A stretch of DNA of 32,102 nucleotides, from assembly GCA_038257155.1 (NCBI GenBank), contig JBBSJP010000052.1, positions 1-32,102 of the forward strand. The letters run 5' to 3'. Positions within the stretch are counted from its first letter, which is position 1; each line of letters opens with the position of its first letter. Below are positions 1-11,150 of this stretch, in pieces. The notes under the pieces were generated by a model. The model saw only the letters and a list, made by a program, of their open reading frames with translations, was not told the DNA's origin and did no database searches. The position numbers and the translations under genes are program-made. This DNA is from JANJTY01 sp038257155. Lineage in GTDB: Bacteria; Pseudomonadota; Gammaproteobacteria; Xanthomonadales; Xanthomonadaceae.

Positions 1-26
1 TCGGTCAGGGTCGGGTTACGATTCAT
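1..26 (-). CDS. 5' end of an unidentified gene cut by the left edge
   Basis: On the minus strand an ATG at 26-24 opens a frame reading MNRNPTLT up to the window edge. It sits 7 nt downstream of a very strong Shine-Dalgarno sequence (AGGAGGAG), which is the main reason to call a start here. Only eight codons are visible, so no function can be assigned. It lies downstream of metH in the same direction, about 190 nt after the metH stop, and could be in the same operon or have its own leader. The SD is part of the long helix described at 31-118, which suggests translational control. Confidence 0.5.
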
Positions 27-30
27 GACA

Positions 31-118
31 GGACTCCTCCTCTCGGCTTGTTTTGGTGGTGCCTCCTCGGCCCACCAACTCTGGCACATCGCGATGCCGT
101 CCCTGGGAGGAGGAGTCC
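31..118 (-). promoter_or_regulatory. structured leader with a sequestered Shine-Dalgarno (candidate translational switch)
   Basis: Read on the minus strand, GGACTCCTCCTCCC (118-105) can pair with GAGAGGAGGAGTCC (44-31): 12 contiguous base pairs plus one more after a single A-C mismatch. The second strand contains the SD of the partial gene that starts at 26. The 60 nt enclosed contain two further hairpins: GGCA..TGCC at 83-98, and GGTGG-GCC..GGC-CCACC at 55-76 with one bulged base. The predicted shape is a three-way junction closed by an anti-SD:SD helix. This layout fits a translational riboswitch, RNA thermometer or autoregulatory leader. It does not match a known riboswitch consensus that I can recall. 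An inverted-repeat mobile element is the alternative. Confidence 0.4.
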
Positions 119-167
119 ATCCCATCAGATCTTGATCCGCCGTCGCCAAGGTCAACCGGTTCGCAGC

Positions 168-185
168 GGCGCATCGAGATGCGCC
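168..185 (-). terminator. hairpin after metH, weak terminator candidate
   Basis: GGCGCAT and ATGCGCC form a perfect 7-bp stem around a 4-nt loop, about 30-50 nt past the metH stop codon. On the minus strand the loop is CTCG. No T-run follows, so it is not a canonical intrinsic terminator. It may be a stable 3' end structure only. Confidence 0.25.
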
Positions 186-216
186 CTCCAACAGCGCGAC
201 TGCTGCCGCGCGGCTT

Positions 217-3056
<2,840 letters not shown>

Positions 3057-3060
<4 letters not shown>

Positions 3061-4154
3061 GCGGCCATCCCAATCTGCGGCAGGGCGCGCGGTGCCACGC
3101 TCGCCACGGTTTCGGCTATCGCCTGGATATGCGCCGGCGTGGTGCCACAGCATCCGCCCACAATGTTGAGCAGGTCGGCCTCGGCGAACTCACGCAGCGT
3201 CGCGGCCATCATCTCCGGGCTTTCGTCGTACTCGCCGAAGGCATTCGGCAGACCGGCATTTGGATGACAACTGATGCGGCAGTCGGCCACGCCGGACAGG
3301 ATGTCGATGTGGGCACGCAGGTCCTTGGCACCCAGCGCGCAGTTCAGGCCGATCGAGAACGGCTGCGCATGGCGAAGCGAATACCAGAACGCCTCGGCGG
3401 TCTGGCCGGATAGTGTGCGCCCGGACTTGTCGGTGATGGTGCCGGAGATCATCACCGGCAGGCGCGCGCCGAGAGCCTCGAAGACCTGCTCGATCGCGAA
3501 CACCGCGGCCTTGGCATTGAGCGTGTCGAACACGGTTTCGACCATCAGGATGTCGGCGCCGCCCTCGATCAGGGCGCGCGCCGCAGCGCTGTAGTTCTCC
3601 AGCAGTTCGGCAAAACTCGTGGCGCGGAAGCCGGGATTGTTGACGTCGGGGCTGATCGAGGCGGTGCGACTGGTCGGGCCGATCACGCCGACGGCAAAGC
3701 GCGGCTTGTGCGGTGTCTTGGCAGTGAATGCATCGCAGGAAGCACGTGCCAGGCGGGCGGCTTCGCGGTTCAGTTCGGCAACCAGATGTGGCAAGGCGTA
3801 ATCAGCCTGCGACACCGCCGTACTGTTGAAGGTATTGGTCTCGATCAGATCGGCGCCGGCATCCAGATAGGCCTCGTGCACGCCACGAATGATGTCCGGG
3901 CGAGTGAGCGTGAGCAGGTCGTTGTTGCCCTTGAGGTCGTGGCTGCAGCCGCAGCCCGGCCCGTGTGCGTGGCCAGGTGGCGCGACCAGACGGTCGTAGC
4001 CTTCAGCGAAGCGTTCACCGCGGTAGTCGGCCTCTTCCAGGCGGTGGGCCTGGATCATCGTACCCATGCCGCCGTCGAGGATCAGGATGCGGTCGCAGGC
4101 CGCGGATTCGAGCGCCGCGACGCGCTCGGGGTGAAGCCAGGGAAGTGTTTTCAT
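3057..4154 (-). CDS. metH: methionine synthase MetH, N-terminal polypeptide (homocysteine-binding Zn domain)
   Basis: A 365-residue homocysteine S-methyltransferase module corresponding to the N-terminal third of single-chain MetH. It binds and activates homocysteine through a zinc thiolate site; the candidate ligands are C272 (GLNCALG) and C335/C336 (GGCCGTTP). DGGMGTMIQ near the N-terminus is the family signature. The ATG at 4154 has a GGAC SD 5 nt upstream, and the gene starts 13 nt after the upstream regulator/methyltransferase gene. Its TGA overlaps the ATG of the second MetH gene. A split metH of this form is known in Xanthomonadaceae, so it is a stable arrangement rather than a frameshift. 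A small His/Cys-rich stretch, GHAHGPGCGCSH (61-72), sits just before the conserved DLKGNNDLL and is absent from E. coli MetH. Confidence 0.93.
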
Positions 4155-4167
4155 GGTCGTCCGTACA

Positions 4168-5097
4168 TCAGGATTTCTGTGCCAGCAGCGCCACCACTTC
4201 GAAATGTGGTGGACGCTTTTCGCGCGTGATGGCGCCGCAGCTCAGCACGCTCAGGCCGGCCTTCTCCGCCAGGCGCCGCAGTTCTTTCGGGGTGAAGCCG
4301 AGATTGACGTGGCCGAAAGGTTCAACCGCGTTGCGGTGTTCGTGGCGCGCCAGGGTGGTGGCCAGCACGCGGCCTCCGGGTCGCAGCACGCGCGCGGCCT
4401 CGGCAAGGGCCAGCGCGGGCTTTTCGGCATAGGTCAGGGCGTGCATCAGCAGGGCCAGATCAAAGCTGGCATCAGGCAGGGGCAGGGCATGCATGTCGCC
4501 CTCCAGCACCTTCACGTTGGGATGCGGTTTCAGCCGCAGGCTGGCGGCGGCAACCACGCGCGAACTGGAATCGACGCAGGTGACACTGGTGGCGCGGTCG
4601 CTGAGCAGTTCGGCCAGCACGCCGTCGCCCGAGGCGATATCCAGCACGTCGCCCGATTCCATCAGCTGCAGCGCGGCGCGCGCCAGTGCTTCCCAGGTGC
4701 GGCCCGGTGAGTAGTGGCGCTCCATGTCGCCGGCGACTGAATCGGCCCAGTTGCGGTCAGCGGCGCGCAGCGCCAGCACCGCCGGAAGCTGCTCGGCATC
4801 CTGGCGCAACAGCGGATCGTCGGCGCCCGCGCGCAGCGCGCTCCACAATGCACGTTGTGCCGGGTCAAGCTCAGCCTCGTTGAATCGGTAATAGGCCGAC
4901 ACGCCGGAACGGCGGTCGCGTACCAGCCCGGCTTCCTTCAAGCGCGCCAGATGCGTGGAGACACGCGGCTGCGCCAGCCGGGTAATGGCCGACAGCTCGG
5001 CCACGGTCAGCTCTTCCTGCTCCAGCAGGGTAAGCAGGCGCACGCGGGTGGCGTCGGCCAGCACCCGCAGGCAGTCCGACCAGGCTTCCAGATCCAC
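4168..5097 (-). CDS. ArsR-family regulator fused to a SAM-dependent methyltransferase
   Basis: 309 residues. Residues about 5-90 are a winged helix-turn-helix of ArsR type (LADATRVRLLTLLEQEELTV, then RVSTHLARLKEAGLV). Residues about 125-300 are a class I methyltransferase with motif I VLDIASGDG and a C-terminal region typical of UbiE-like enzymes. The start is GTG at 5097, chosen because AAAGGA lies 5 nt upstream and the domain begins at once. It is the first gene of an operon with both metH genes. ArsR-type SahR regulators are known to control SAH/methionine recycling genes in Proteobacteria, so this protein probably senses SAM or SAH through its methyltransferase fold. Whether it still methylates anything is not visible. 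No ArsR metal-binding CxC motif is seen in the HTH part. Confidence 0.88.
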   Translation of the reverse strand: MDLEAWSDCLRVLADATRVRLLTLLEQEELTVAELSAITRLAQPRVSTHLARLKEAGLVRDRRSGVSAYYRFNEAELDPAQRALWSALRAGADDPLLRQDAEQLPAVLALRAADRNWADSVAGDMERHYSPGRTWEALARAALQLMESGDVLDIASGDGVLAELLSDRATSVTCVDSSSRVVAAASLRLKPHPNVKVLEGDMHALPLPDASFDLALLMHALTYAEKPALALAEAARVLRPGGRVLATTLARHEHRNAVEPFGHVNLGFTPKELRRLAEKAGLSVLSCGAITREKRPPHFEVVALLAQKS

Positions 5098-5103
5098 AAA
5101 TAT

Positions 5104-5156
5104 CCTTTCATCGCGATATGGCGATAAAGGCTAGGCGGCGCGGGCTCCAGCGTCAA
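5104..5156 (-). promoter_or_regulatory. promoter and 27-bp operator-like dyad of the regulator-metH operon
   Basis: On the minus strand, TTGACG (5156-5151) and TAGCCT (5133-5128) are separated by 17 nt and make a plausible sigma-70 promoter. Overlapping the -10 and continuing to 5104 is an inverted repeat: CCTTTATCGC, a 6-nt centre, then GCGAT-G-AAAGG, with 10 paired positions and one unpaired G. Its distal half contains the SD (AAAGG) of the GTG at 5097. Transcription should start near 5121, inside the dyad, so it is more likely a DNA operator, probably for the ArsR-type product itself, than an RNA hairpin. Confidence 0.5.
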
Positions 5157-5483
5157 GCGCGGATGTGCCGAGTGCAAGTTTCCGCGCAAGCAACGATTCA
5201 GCAGTCGCTCCAGTGGCCAATGCGGCATTGATAGAAGCCCCTGCATGCCAATTCGGGCTATGCTGGCCCCGTGGGTGACCAAATGCATCGGACCGCAATC
5301 GGGACGTCGATGCGCATCGCAGTCGATGCGCAACTCGTCATGAGATGGACGCAGGCCACAGGAATTGCCTGTCTCGGACTGCCGCAGCACGTCTGGTCAA
5401 GGGAATGGGCGGCACGGGATTCCTGTCGGACGGAGATTCGACTTGCTTGTGTAGTGAATGGGTGCCATTGACCGGGGGAGGAC
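5157..5483. promoter_or_regulatory. divergent intergenic region with a perfect 9-bp hairpin upstream of the phosphodiesterase gene
   Basis: No gene is supported here. TATGCT at 5259-5264 could be a -10 for the plus-strand gene, which would give a leader of about 210 nt, but no good -35 is seen. Within that leader, TGCGCATCG (5311-5319) and CGATGCGCA (5324-5332) form a perfect 9-bp inverted repeat with a CAGT loop. The same sequence can be read as two direct copies of GTCGATGCGCA spaced 16 nt apart. No T-run follows, so it looks more like a binding site or leader hairpin than a terminator. Confidence 0.35.
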
Positions 5484-7691
5484 ATGCACCACGTCGATGA
5501 CGAACTGATGAGGTTCGATGAACCGGCTGCCACCGCCGCTGATGCTGGCGGCACACTCGAGCCGTGGCGACTGCTGATTGTCGATGACGATGATCAGATT
5601 CATCAGGTCACCCGCTTTGCGCTGCGCGATGCCCGCATTCTTGGACGCAGCCTGATTTTTGACAGCGCCTATTCGGCGGCCGAGGCTCGCGAACTGCTGG
5701 CCGAAACCCGCTACGCCTGCATCCTGCTGGATGTGGTGATGGAGAGCGACGACGCCGGGCTGGCCCTGGTGGGCGAGATTCGCGAACGCTTTGCGGACGA
5801 TGCCGTGCGCATCGTGTTGCGTACCGGGCAGCCTGGCCATGCGCCCGAGATCGAAGTCATCCAGAAATACGATATCAACGACTACCGCAGCAAGTCCGAA
5901 CTGACCAGCCAGCGTCTGTTGACGACCTTGACGACGGCCCTGCGATCCTACCAGCAGATCCGCACCATCGAGGCCAACCGGGAAGGCCTGCGCATGATCC
6001 TCGATGCCGCCTCCAGCCTGATGGCGGTCAAGGCGGTGCGCAATTTTGCCGAAGGCGTACTGACCCAGGTCTGCGCCATGCTGCAGGTGGACCCCGGCGG
6101 CGTGATCTGCGTGCGGCGGCGCGCCGGCAGCCGTGATTTGCTGATTCTTGCGGCCTCCGGGCCGCGCGCCGCGCTGCAGGGCGAGTCACTGGAACGGCTC
6201 GGCGATGAAGTCCTGTTGAAGCGGGTGCAGAGCGCCGCCGTGAAGGGCAGCAGCGAGTTCGGCGACAACTACGCCGTGCTGTGCATTCGCTCGCCGCGCG
6301 CTGAAGAGATGCTGGTCTACGTCGCCACCGGCGACCGGATGAAGGATCTTGACCGCAGCCTGCTCGAGCTGTTTTCCATCAATGTGGCGATCGGGCTGGA
6401 TAACTCGCACCTGTTCGAGGAACTCGAGGTCATGGCTTTCCACGACCGGCTTACCGGCTTGTGGAACCGCGTCTCCCTGGAGCGCGAACTGGCACGACGC
6501 ATCCGCAAACAGGCTCCATTTGCCGTGGTGGTTGCGGACATCGACAATTTTCAGGCGGTCAACGACGGACTCGGTCACGATGTCGGTGATCGAACCCTGC
6601 AGGCCAGTGCCGCGCTTCTGGCTGAAGAGTTTGGTGTCGACACCTTCATTGCGCGGACATCGGCCGACAGCTTCACCCTGCTGCTGAGCGAGACGGACCT
6701 GGACGTGTTGCAATCACGGCTGCGCGATCTGGCCCGGCGTCTGGAACGCAATATCGAAGTTGACGACCACGAGATCCCGCTCAGCATGTCACTGGGTGTC
6801 GCGCGCTTTCCACAGCATGGCGATACCGCCGCCGCGCTGTTCCAGAATGCCGGCATCGCGCTGAAACAGGCCAAGCGCGTCAATCGCGCCTCCTACCAGA
6901 TATTCGACGACCGCCTCGAGCGAGATCTGCAACATCGCCTGCAGACCGTTCGTGAATTGCGCTACGCACTGGAGCGCAGCGACATGCGGTTGCTGTACCA
7001 ACCGCAGATCGACCTGCGCAGCGCAAAGATGTATGGCGTTGAAGCGCTGGCGCGCTGGCAGCGTACGGCGGACGAACTGCTCCTGCCAGATCGCTTCATT
7101 CCGGCGGCAGAAGACTCCGGCCAGATCGTTGCGCTCGGTGAATGGGTGCTGCTGGAAGCCTGTCGTCAGCAGCAGGTGTGGGAGAAGGTCAATGGATCGT
7201 GCTTGAACATGTCGGTCAACGTTTCCATGCGCCAGCTCAAGGATCCCGATTTTTTCATGATGTTGCGCGATGTGATGCAGCGCACCTCGATCGATCCCAG
7301 CCGGCTGGAGCTGGAGGTGACGGAAAGCCTGATGATGGACGACAACGCACGTCTGGTGCGTGTCCTTGAGGACGTGCGCAAGACGGGCGTCCGCGTCGCG
7401 ATCGATGATTTCGGCACCGGCTATTCCTCGCTCAGCCAGTTGCAGCGACTGCCAATGGACCGTATCAAGATCGATCGCAGCTTCATCACCGGGCTGACCC
7501 AACGCTCGGAAGATGCCGTGCTGGTGGCCATGATGATCAACATGGCTCATCTGCTGGGGCATCGCGTGATCGCCGAGGGCGTCGAAACCGAAGCGCAGCG
7601 CGACCGTCTGATCGAACTCGGCTGCGACGAGGCGCAGGGCTTCCTGTTTGCCCAGCCGCTCTCCGCCGACGCGATATCCAACTGGCTCTGA
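5484..7691 (+). CDS. REC-DUF3369-(degenerate GGDEF)-EAL response regulator, predicted c-di-GMP phosphodiesterase
   Basis: 735 residues. Residues 28-145 are a receiver domain (acidic DDDD cluster near 34-37, phospho-acceptor D83 in ILLDVVME, conserved K137). Residues about 160-310 fit DUF3369. Residues about 315-475 are a GGDEF fold whose signature reads SADSF (393-397) instead of GGDEF, so cyclase activity is unlikely. Residues about 485-735 are an EAL domain with the catalytic motifs intact: EAL at 520-522, EVTES, DDFGTGYSS, KIDRSF and EGVE. Predicted role: phosphorylation-controlled hydrolysis of c-di-GMP, lowering its level. The ATG at 5484 follows GGGGGAGG at close spacing. The stop is only 10 nt from the downstream sensor kinase gene, which suggests the two are a cognate pair. 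Confidence 0.93.
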   Translation: MHHVDDELMRFDEPAATAADAGGTLEPWRLLIVDDDDQIHQVTRFALRDARILGRSLIFDSAYSAAEARELLAETRYACILLDVVMESDDAGLALVGEIRERFADDAVRIVLRTGQPGHAPEIEVIQKYDINDYRSKSELTSQRLLTTLTTALRSYQQIRTIEANREGLRMILDAASSLMAVKAVRNFAEGVLTQVCAMLQVDPGGVICVRRRAGSRDLLILAASGPRAALQGESLERLGDEVLLKRVQSAAVKGSSEFGDNYAVLCIRSPRAEEMLVYVATGDRMKDLDRSLLELFSINVAIGLDNSHLFEELEVMAFHDRLTGLWNRVSLERELARRIRKQAPFAVVVADIDNFQAVNDGLGHDVGDRTLQASAALLAEEFGVDTFIARTSADSFTLLLSETDLDVLQSRLRDLARRLERNIEVDDHEIPLSMSLGVARFPQHGDTAAALFQNAGIALKQAKRVNRASYQIFDDRLERDLQHRLQTVRELRYALERSDMRLLYQPQIDLRSAKMYGVEALARWQRTADELLLPDRFIPAAEDSGQIVALGEWVLLEACRQQQVWEKVNGSCLNMSVNVSMRQLKDPDFFMMLRDVMQRTSIDPSRLELEVTESLMMDDNARLVRVLEDVRKTGVRVAIDDFGTGYSSLSQLQRLPMDRIKIDRSFITGLTQRSEDAVLVAMMINMAHLLGHRVIAEGVETEAQRDRLIELGCDEAQGFLFAQPLSADAISNWL

Positions 7692-7701
7692 CGTCAGGCC
7701 G

Positions 7702-10700
7702 ATGCCTTGCTCGCAACGTGCCTGGGCTTTGTTGCTCGCGCTGCTGACGCCTCTGGCCTGGTCGGCACCAGAGGACCAGTACGCCCACTTCGAGAGCATC
7801 GGTGATCTGCAGTCGGTACCGGATGGTGTGGTGACAGCGCTGGCGGAAGACGCCCAGGGCTTCCTGTGGATTGGTACGCCGCGCGGCCTGGTTCGCTTCG
7901 ATGGTTACGACTTTCGGCGCTACACGCATCGACGTGATGCTGAAAACTCGCTCGCTGGAAACCTGATTCGATCGCTGCTCGCGACCACAGACGGGAAGCT
8001 GTGGATTGGCACCGATGCTGACGGCCTGTCGCTGTTCGATCCGGCCAGCGAGCGATTTGTCAGCTACCGGCACACGAGCGACGATCCTGCGGGATTGCCG
8101 CCCGGTGGCATCATGGCGATTGGGCGCGCACCCGACGGCGGCATCTGGCTTGGCACACGCGGCGGTGGCCTGGCTCGACTTGATGCTGCGGATGGAAGCC
8201 TGCGCGGAATTCGCACGGCCCGGGAGGGACAACTGCCCGCGCCGCAGGATTTTGTTCATGCGCTGCACTTCGACACCAGTGGCGTCCTCTGGATCGGAAG
8301 CCGCGCCGGACTGGCGCGGCTCGACCCGCACAGCGACAGTCCCGAGCCGGTGCTGTCCGAAGCCGGCCAGGTCCTGCACGGTGAATCGGTCTACAGCTTG
8401 ATGCAGTCCTCGGATGGCCGCATCTGGATCGGCACCCAGAGCGGGCGTTTGGTGCTGCTTGATCCGACGAATCAGCAGGTAACTCTGCTCGCCGGCGACA
8501 CGAGCATTGCACCGGGCATGTTTGACACCATTTCGGCAATCACCCAGATCGACAACGGCGAGGTCTGGCTCGGGCGGGCTACCGGAATCGAAGTTCGCAC
8601 GCCCGAGTCGGGCGCCATAGTGCGTCGGCTTCGCCATGACCCTGGCCGCGCAACCGGCCTGGCAACCAACGAGATTCGTGCCCTGCTGCCCAGCCGCAGC
8701 GGTCTGCTGTGGGTTGGCAGCTTCGGCGGCGGCGTGCAGCGCCATGATCCAGTGAATCGATCGATCCAGGTGTTGCGCGGCCAGCCAGGCCACGCAGGCG
8801 TGTTCGAAAGCCCCGACATTGCCAGCATTCTGCAGCGCAGCAACGGTGAGATCTGGCTCGGTACGCGCGGCAACGGAGTGGCAGTACTGGACACCGCGTT
8901 GCAGCTTGTCGACGGCTTCGCGGCGCAACCCGAACGTCCCGAATCGCTCGCCGTGGGCTGGATCACCACGATGATCGAGGCGCCTGACGCCGCGGTATGG
9001 CTAGGCAGTCGCGAGGGTCTGCACCGCTTCGACCCGATCAACAGGCACTTCGAGCGCCCGTTCCACGACCCCGAAGGCGCACCGATGAGTGTGCGCCGCC
9101 TGGCCTTCGATCAGCGTGCACAGCTCTGGATCGGCACCAATGAGGGACTCTACCGCGCGCGCCCTCAAGGCGAGGCCATCGAGCGCATCTCATTGCCAGA
9201 TGATCAAGCCCTGCTCGGCGAATTCAACGCTATGGTCGTGGACGCCGCGGGCCGGCTATGGATCGGTGCCTCCAGCGGTCTCTTCATGGCTGCCTCGGGC
9301 GCTGACGACGCGGTCAGGGTGCAGATCGGGTCAGTAAGCGACGTGATGCAGAGGAGTGTCGTGGGGCTGCTGATTGATCGCGAGAATCGCCTCTGGGTTG
9401 ACACGACAGAGGGACTGTTCCGGGCGCAGATCACCGATGCCTCGCAACTCGATTTCCAACCGGTTCGCCCGGATTTCGGGGCGCAGTCTGGCGATTTCGG
9501 TGCCAACCTGCTGCAGGACTCCCAGGGGCGACTGTGGACGCACCGTCTGGTGCTCGATGAGGAGCAGGGTTGGCTGCAGGAACTGGGCCGCAGTGACGGC
9601 GTCGTATTTGGCACGGGCTGGTTCAGAAGCTACGCCAAGCTGCAGGATGGCCGCCTGCTGTTTGGCGGCAGTCGGGGGCTGTTGGTGGTGCAGCCAGAAC
9701 TGTTTCGGCCCTGGACCTACGCCCCGCCTCTGGTGGTCTCCGGCCTGAGCATCAACGGCAGCGCGCAGCCCACGGCGCGGTTGATGCCCACGCTGCAGTT
9801 GTTGCCGGGCGAAGACAGCTTCAGTGTCGAATTTGCGGCGTTGGACTACAGCGATCCGCAGCGCTTGCGCTATGCCTACCGGCTACAGGGTGTCGATCGC
9901 GACTGGATAGAAACCGATGCATCTCGACGTAGCGCGAATTATCGCAATCTCTGGCCAGGTGACTACCACTTGCAGGTGCGCGGCAGCAATCGCAGCGGAC
10001 AGTGGAGTCCGCAAGAACTCGATGTGGCCCTGCGGATCGTTCCAGCGTGGTGGCAGACCCCCTGGTTTGCCGCGGCCCTGCTGTTGCTCGCTGCGCTCGT
10101 CGTGGCTGGTGGTATGCGCTGGCGTATGCGCTACATCCGCCAGCGCGCCAGTCAGCTGGAAAGCCTGGTCGAGAAGCGCACCGAGGAACTGCGGCGCGCC
10201 AAGGAAAGCGCCGAACAGGCATTGAGCCAGCTCAGACGCACCCAGTTTCAACTGGTGGCGGCCGAGAAAATGGCCTCACTTGGTCAACTGGTGGCTGGCG
10301 TCGCGCACGAGATCAACACGCCGGTAGGCATCGCCGTGACCGCCGCTTCGCACCTCGAACAGCTGACGCGAAAGGGCGAGTCGACTTTTGTCGCGGGCAC
10401 CTTGACCCGCAGCGACCTTGACCAATGGCGCGCAGCGGTCAAGGAAGGCACCACCCTCATCCTGGGCAGCCTGGAGCGCGCCAGCCGTCTGATCGGCAGC
10501 TTCAAACAGGTCGCAGTCGACCAATCCAGTGAACAGCGTCGACACCTCAACCTGCGCGAGTTCCTGCAGGAGGTTGCCACCGCGCTGTCGCCCAGCTACC
10601 GGCGCACCGGTCATCAACTGGAAGTCGATTGTGACGCCGGCATCGAACTCGAGACCTACCCCGGCGCCCTGTTCCAGATCCTGACGAACCTGGTCGGCAA

Positions 10701-11028
10701 TTCGTTGCTGCATGGCTTCGCTGAACGCAGCAATGGTCGGATGCGCATCGAAGCGCGCCTGCAAGGTGCGCATCTGATGTTGCGCTACCGTGACGACGGC
10801 TGCGGCATGACGGCAGACGTAGCTGAGCATGCCTTCGATCCTTTCTTTACGACTCGTCGGGGTAGTGGCGGCTCGGGTCTGGGGCTGCACCTGGTGTACA
10901 ACCTCTGCACCCAATTGCTGGGCGGCAGGATCGAACTGGATACCGCGCCAGGCGAGGGCGTGCAGGTTGTCATGACCTTGCCGCTCTGCGCGCCTGGAAC
11001 GGGAGGCGAAACCGGCGCCGCGGAATGA
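7702..11028 (+). CDS. periplasmic beta-propeller sensor histidine kinase (paralogue A)
   Basis: 1108 residues. A signal peptide (ALLLALLTPLAWSA) is followed by many LWIGT / IWLGT-type repeats (two-component regulator propeller, about 30-690), a Y_Y_Y domain (YAYRLQGVDRDWIET), one membrane segment near 785-805, a coiled coil, and a cytoplasmic kinase core. H869 in GVAHEINTP is the phospho-acceptor. The ATP-binding domain has an N box (NLVGNSLLHG near 996) and G boxes (DDGCGM, GSGGSGLGL). There is no C-terminal receiver, so phosphate must go to a separate protein; the REC-EAL protein encoded 10 nt upstream is the obvious partner. I chose the ATG at 7702 because the upstream extension would bury the signal peptide. 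The ligand is unknown; well-studied propeller kinases of this build sense carbohydrates. Confidence 0.92.
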   Translation: MPCSQRAWALLLALLTPLAWSAPEDQYAHFESIGDLQSVPDGVVTALAEDAQGFLWIGTPRGLVRFDGYDFRRYTHRRDAENSLAGNLIRSLLATTDGKLWIGTDADGLSLFDPASERFVSYRHTSDDPAGLPPGGIMAIGRAPDGGIWLGTRGGGLARLDAADGSLRGIRTAREGQLPAPQDFVHALHFDTSGVLWIGSRAGLARLDPHSDSPEPVLSEAGQVLHGESVYSLMQSSDGRIWIGTQSGRLVLLDPTNQQVTLLAGDTSIAPGMFDTISAITQIDNGEVWLGRATGIEVRTPESGAIVRRLRHDPGRATGLATNEIRALLPSRSGLLWVGSFGGGVQRHDPVNRSIQVLRGQPGHAGVFESPDIASILQRSNGEIWLGTRGNGVAVLDTALQLVDGFAAQPERPESLAVGWITTMIEAPDAAVWLGSREGLHRFDPINRHFERPFHDPEGAPMSVRRLAFDQRAQLWIGTNEGLYRARPQGEAIERISLPDDQALLGEFNAMVVDAAGRLWIGASSGLFMAASGADDAVRVQIGSVSDVMQRSVVGLLIDRENRLWVDTTEGLFRAQITDASQLDFQPVRPDFGAQSGDFGANLLQDSQGRLWTHRLVLDEEQGWLQELGRSDGVVFGTGWFRSYAKLQDGRLLFGGSRGLLVVQPELFRPWTYAPPLVVSGLSINGSAQPTARLMPTLQLLPGEDSFSVEFAALDYSDPQRLRYAYRLQGVDRDWIETDASRRSANYRNLWPGDYHLQVRGSNRSGQWSPQELDVALRIVPAWWQTPWFAAALLLLAALVVAGGMRWRMRYIRQRASQLESLVEKRTEELRRAKESAEQALSQLRRTQFQLVAAEKMASLGQLVAGVAHEINTPVGIAVTAASHLEQLTRKGESTFVAGTLTRSDLDQWRAAVKEGTTLILGSLERASRLIGSFKQVAVDQSSEQRRHLNLREFLQEVATALSPSYRRTGHQLEVDCDAGIELETYPGALFQILTNLVGNSLLHGFAERSNGRMRIEARLQGAHLMLRYRDDGCGMTADVAEHAFDPFFTTRRGSGGSGLGLHLVYNLCTQLLGGRIELDTAPGEGVQVVMTLPLCAPGTGGETGAAE

Positions 11029-11116
11029 AGACGCACGCGGCATCGCATTCTGATCACCCGGCTTGAAGCTCGCGCTGGCAAACTTTAGCGCCGTGACACG
11101 TCCGGCAGCGCTGCAG

Positions 11117-11134
11117 CCCTGTCGAAGCACAGGG
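11117..11134. terminator. hairpin between convergent kinase genes, weak terminator candidate
   Basis: CCCTGT and ACAGGG form a perfect 6-bp stem with a 6-nt loop, lying between the stops of the two convergent kinase genes (11028 and 11151). Neither strand shows a following T-run, so this is suggested by position only. Confidence 0.25.
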
Positions 11135-11150
11135 GCGCGTTCCTCCGCGG

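Noticed and set aside
55..76. Resemblance of CCGAGGAG in the leader to the core of SAH riboswitches
   Set aside because: Only this short match is present; the conserved GCUGC-type core and the pairing partner GGCUCGG are not in the expected places.
5484..5510. A later start (ATG at 5508) for the phosphodiesterase
   Set aside because: No Shine-Dalgarno precedes it, whereas 5484 follows GGGGGAGG, although at short spacing.
7537..8928. A 463-codon minus-strand frame over the phosphodiesterase/kinase junction
   Set aside because: It covers two well-supported plus-strand genes and their short intergenic gap; no RBS or motif.
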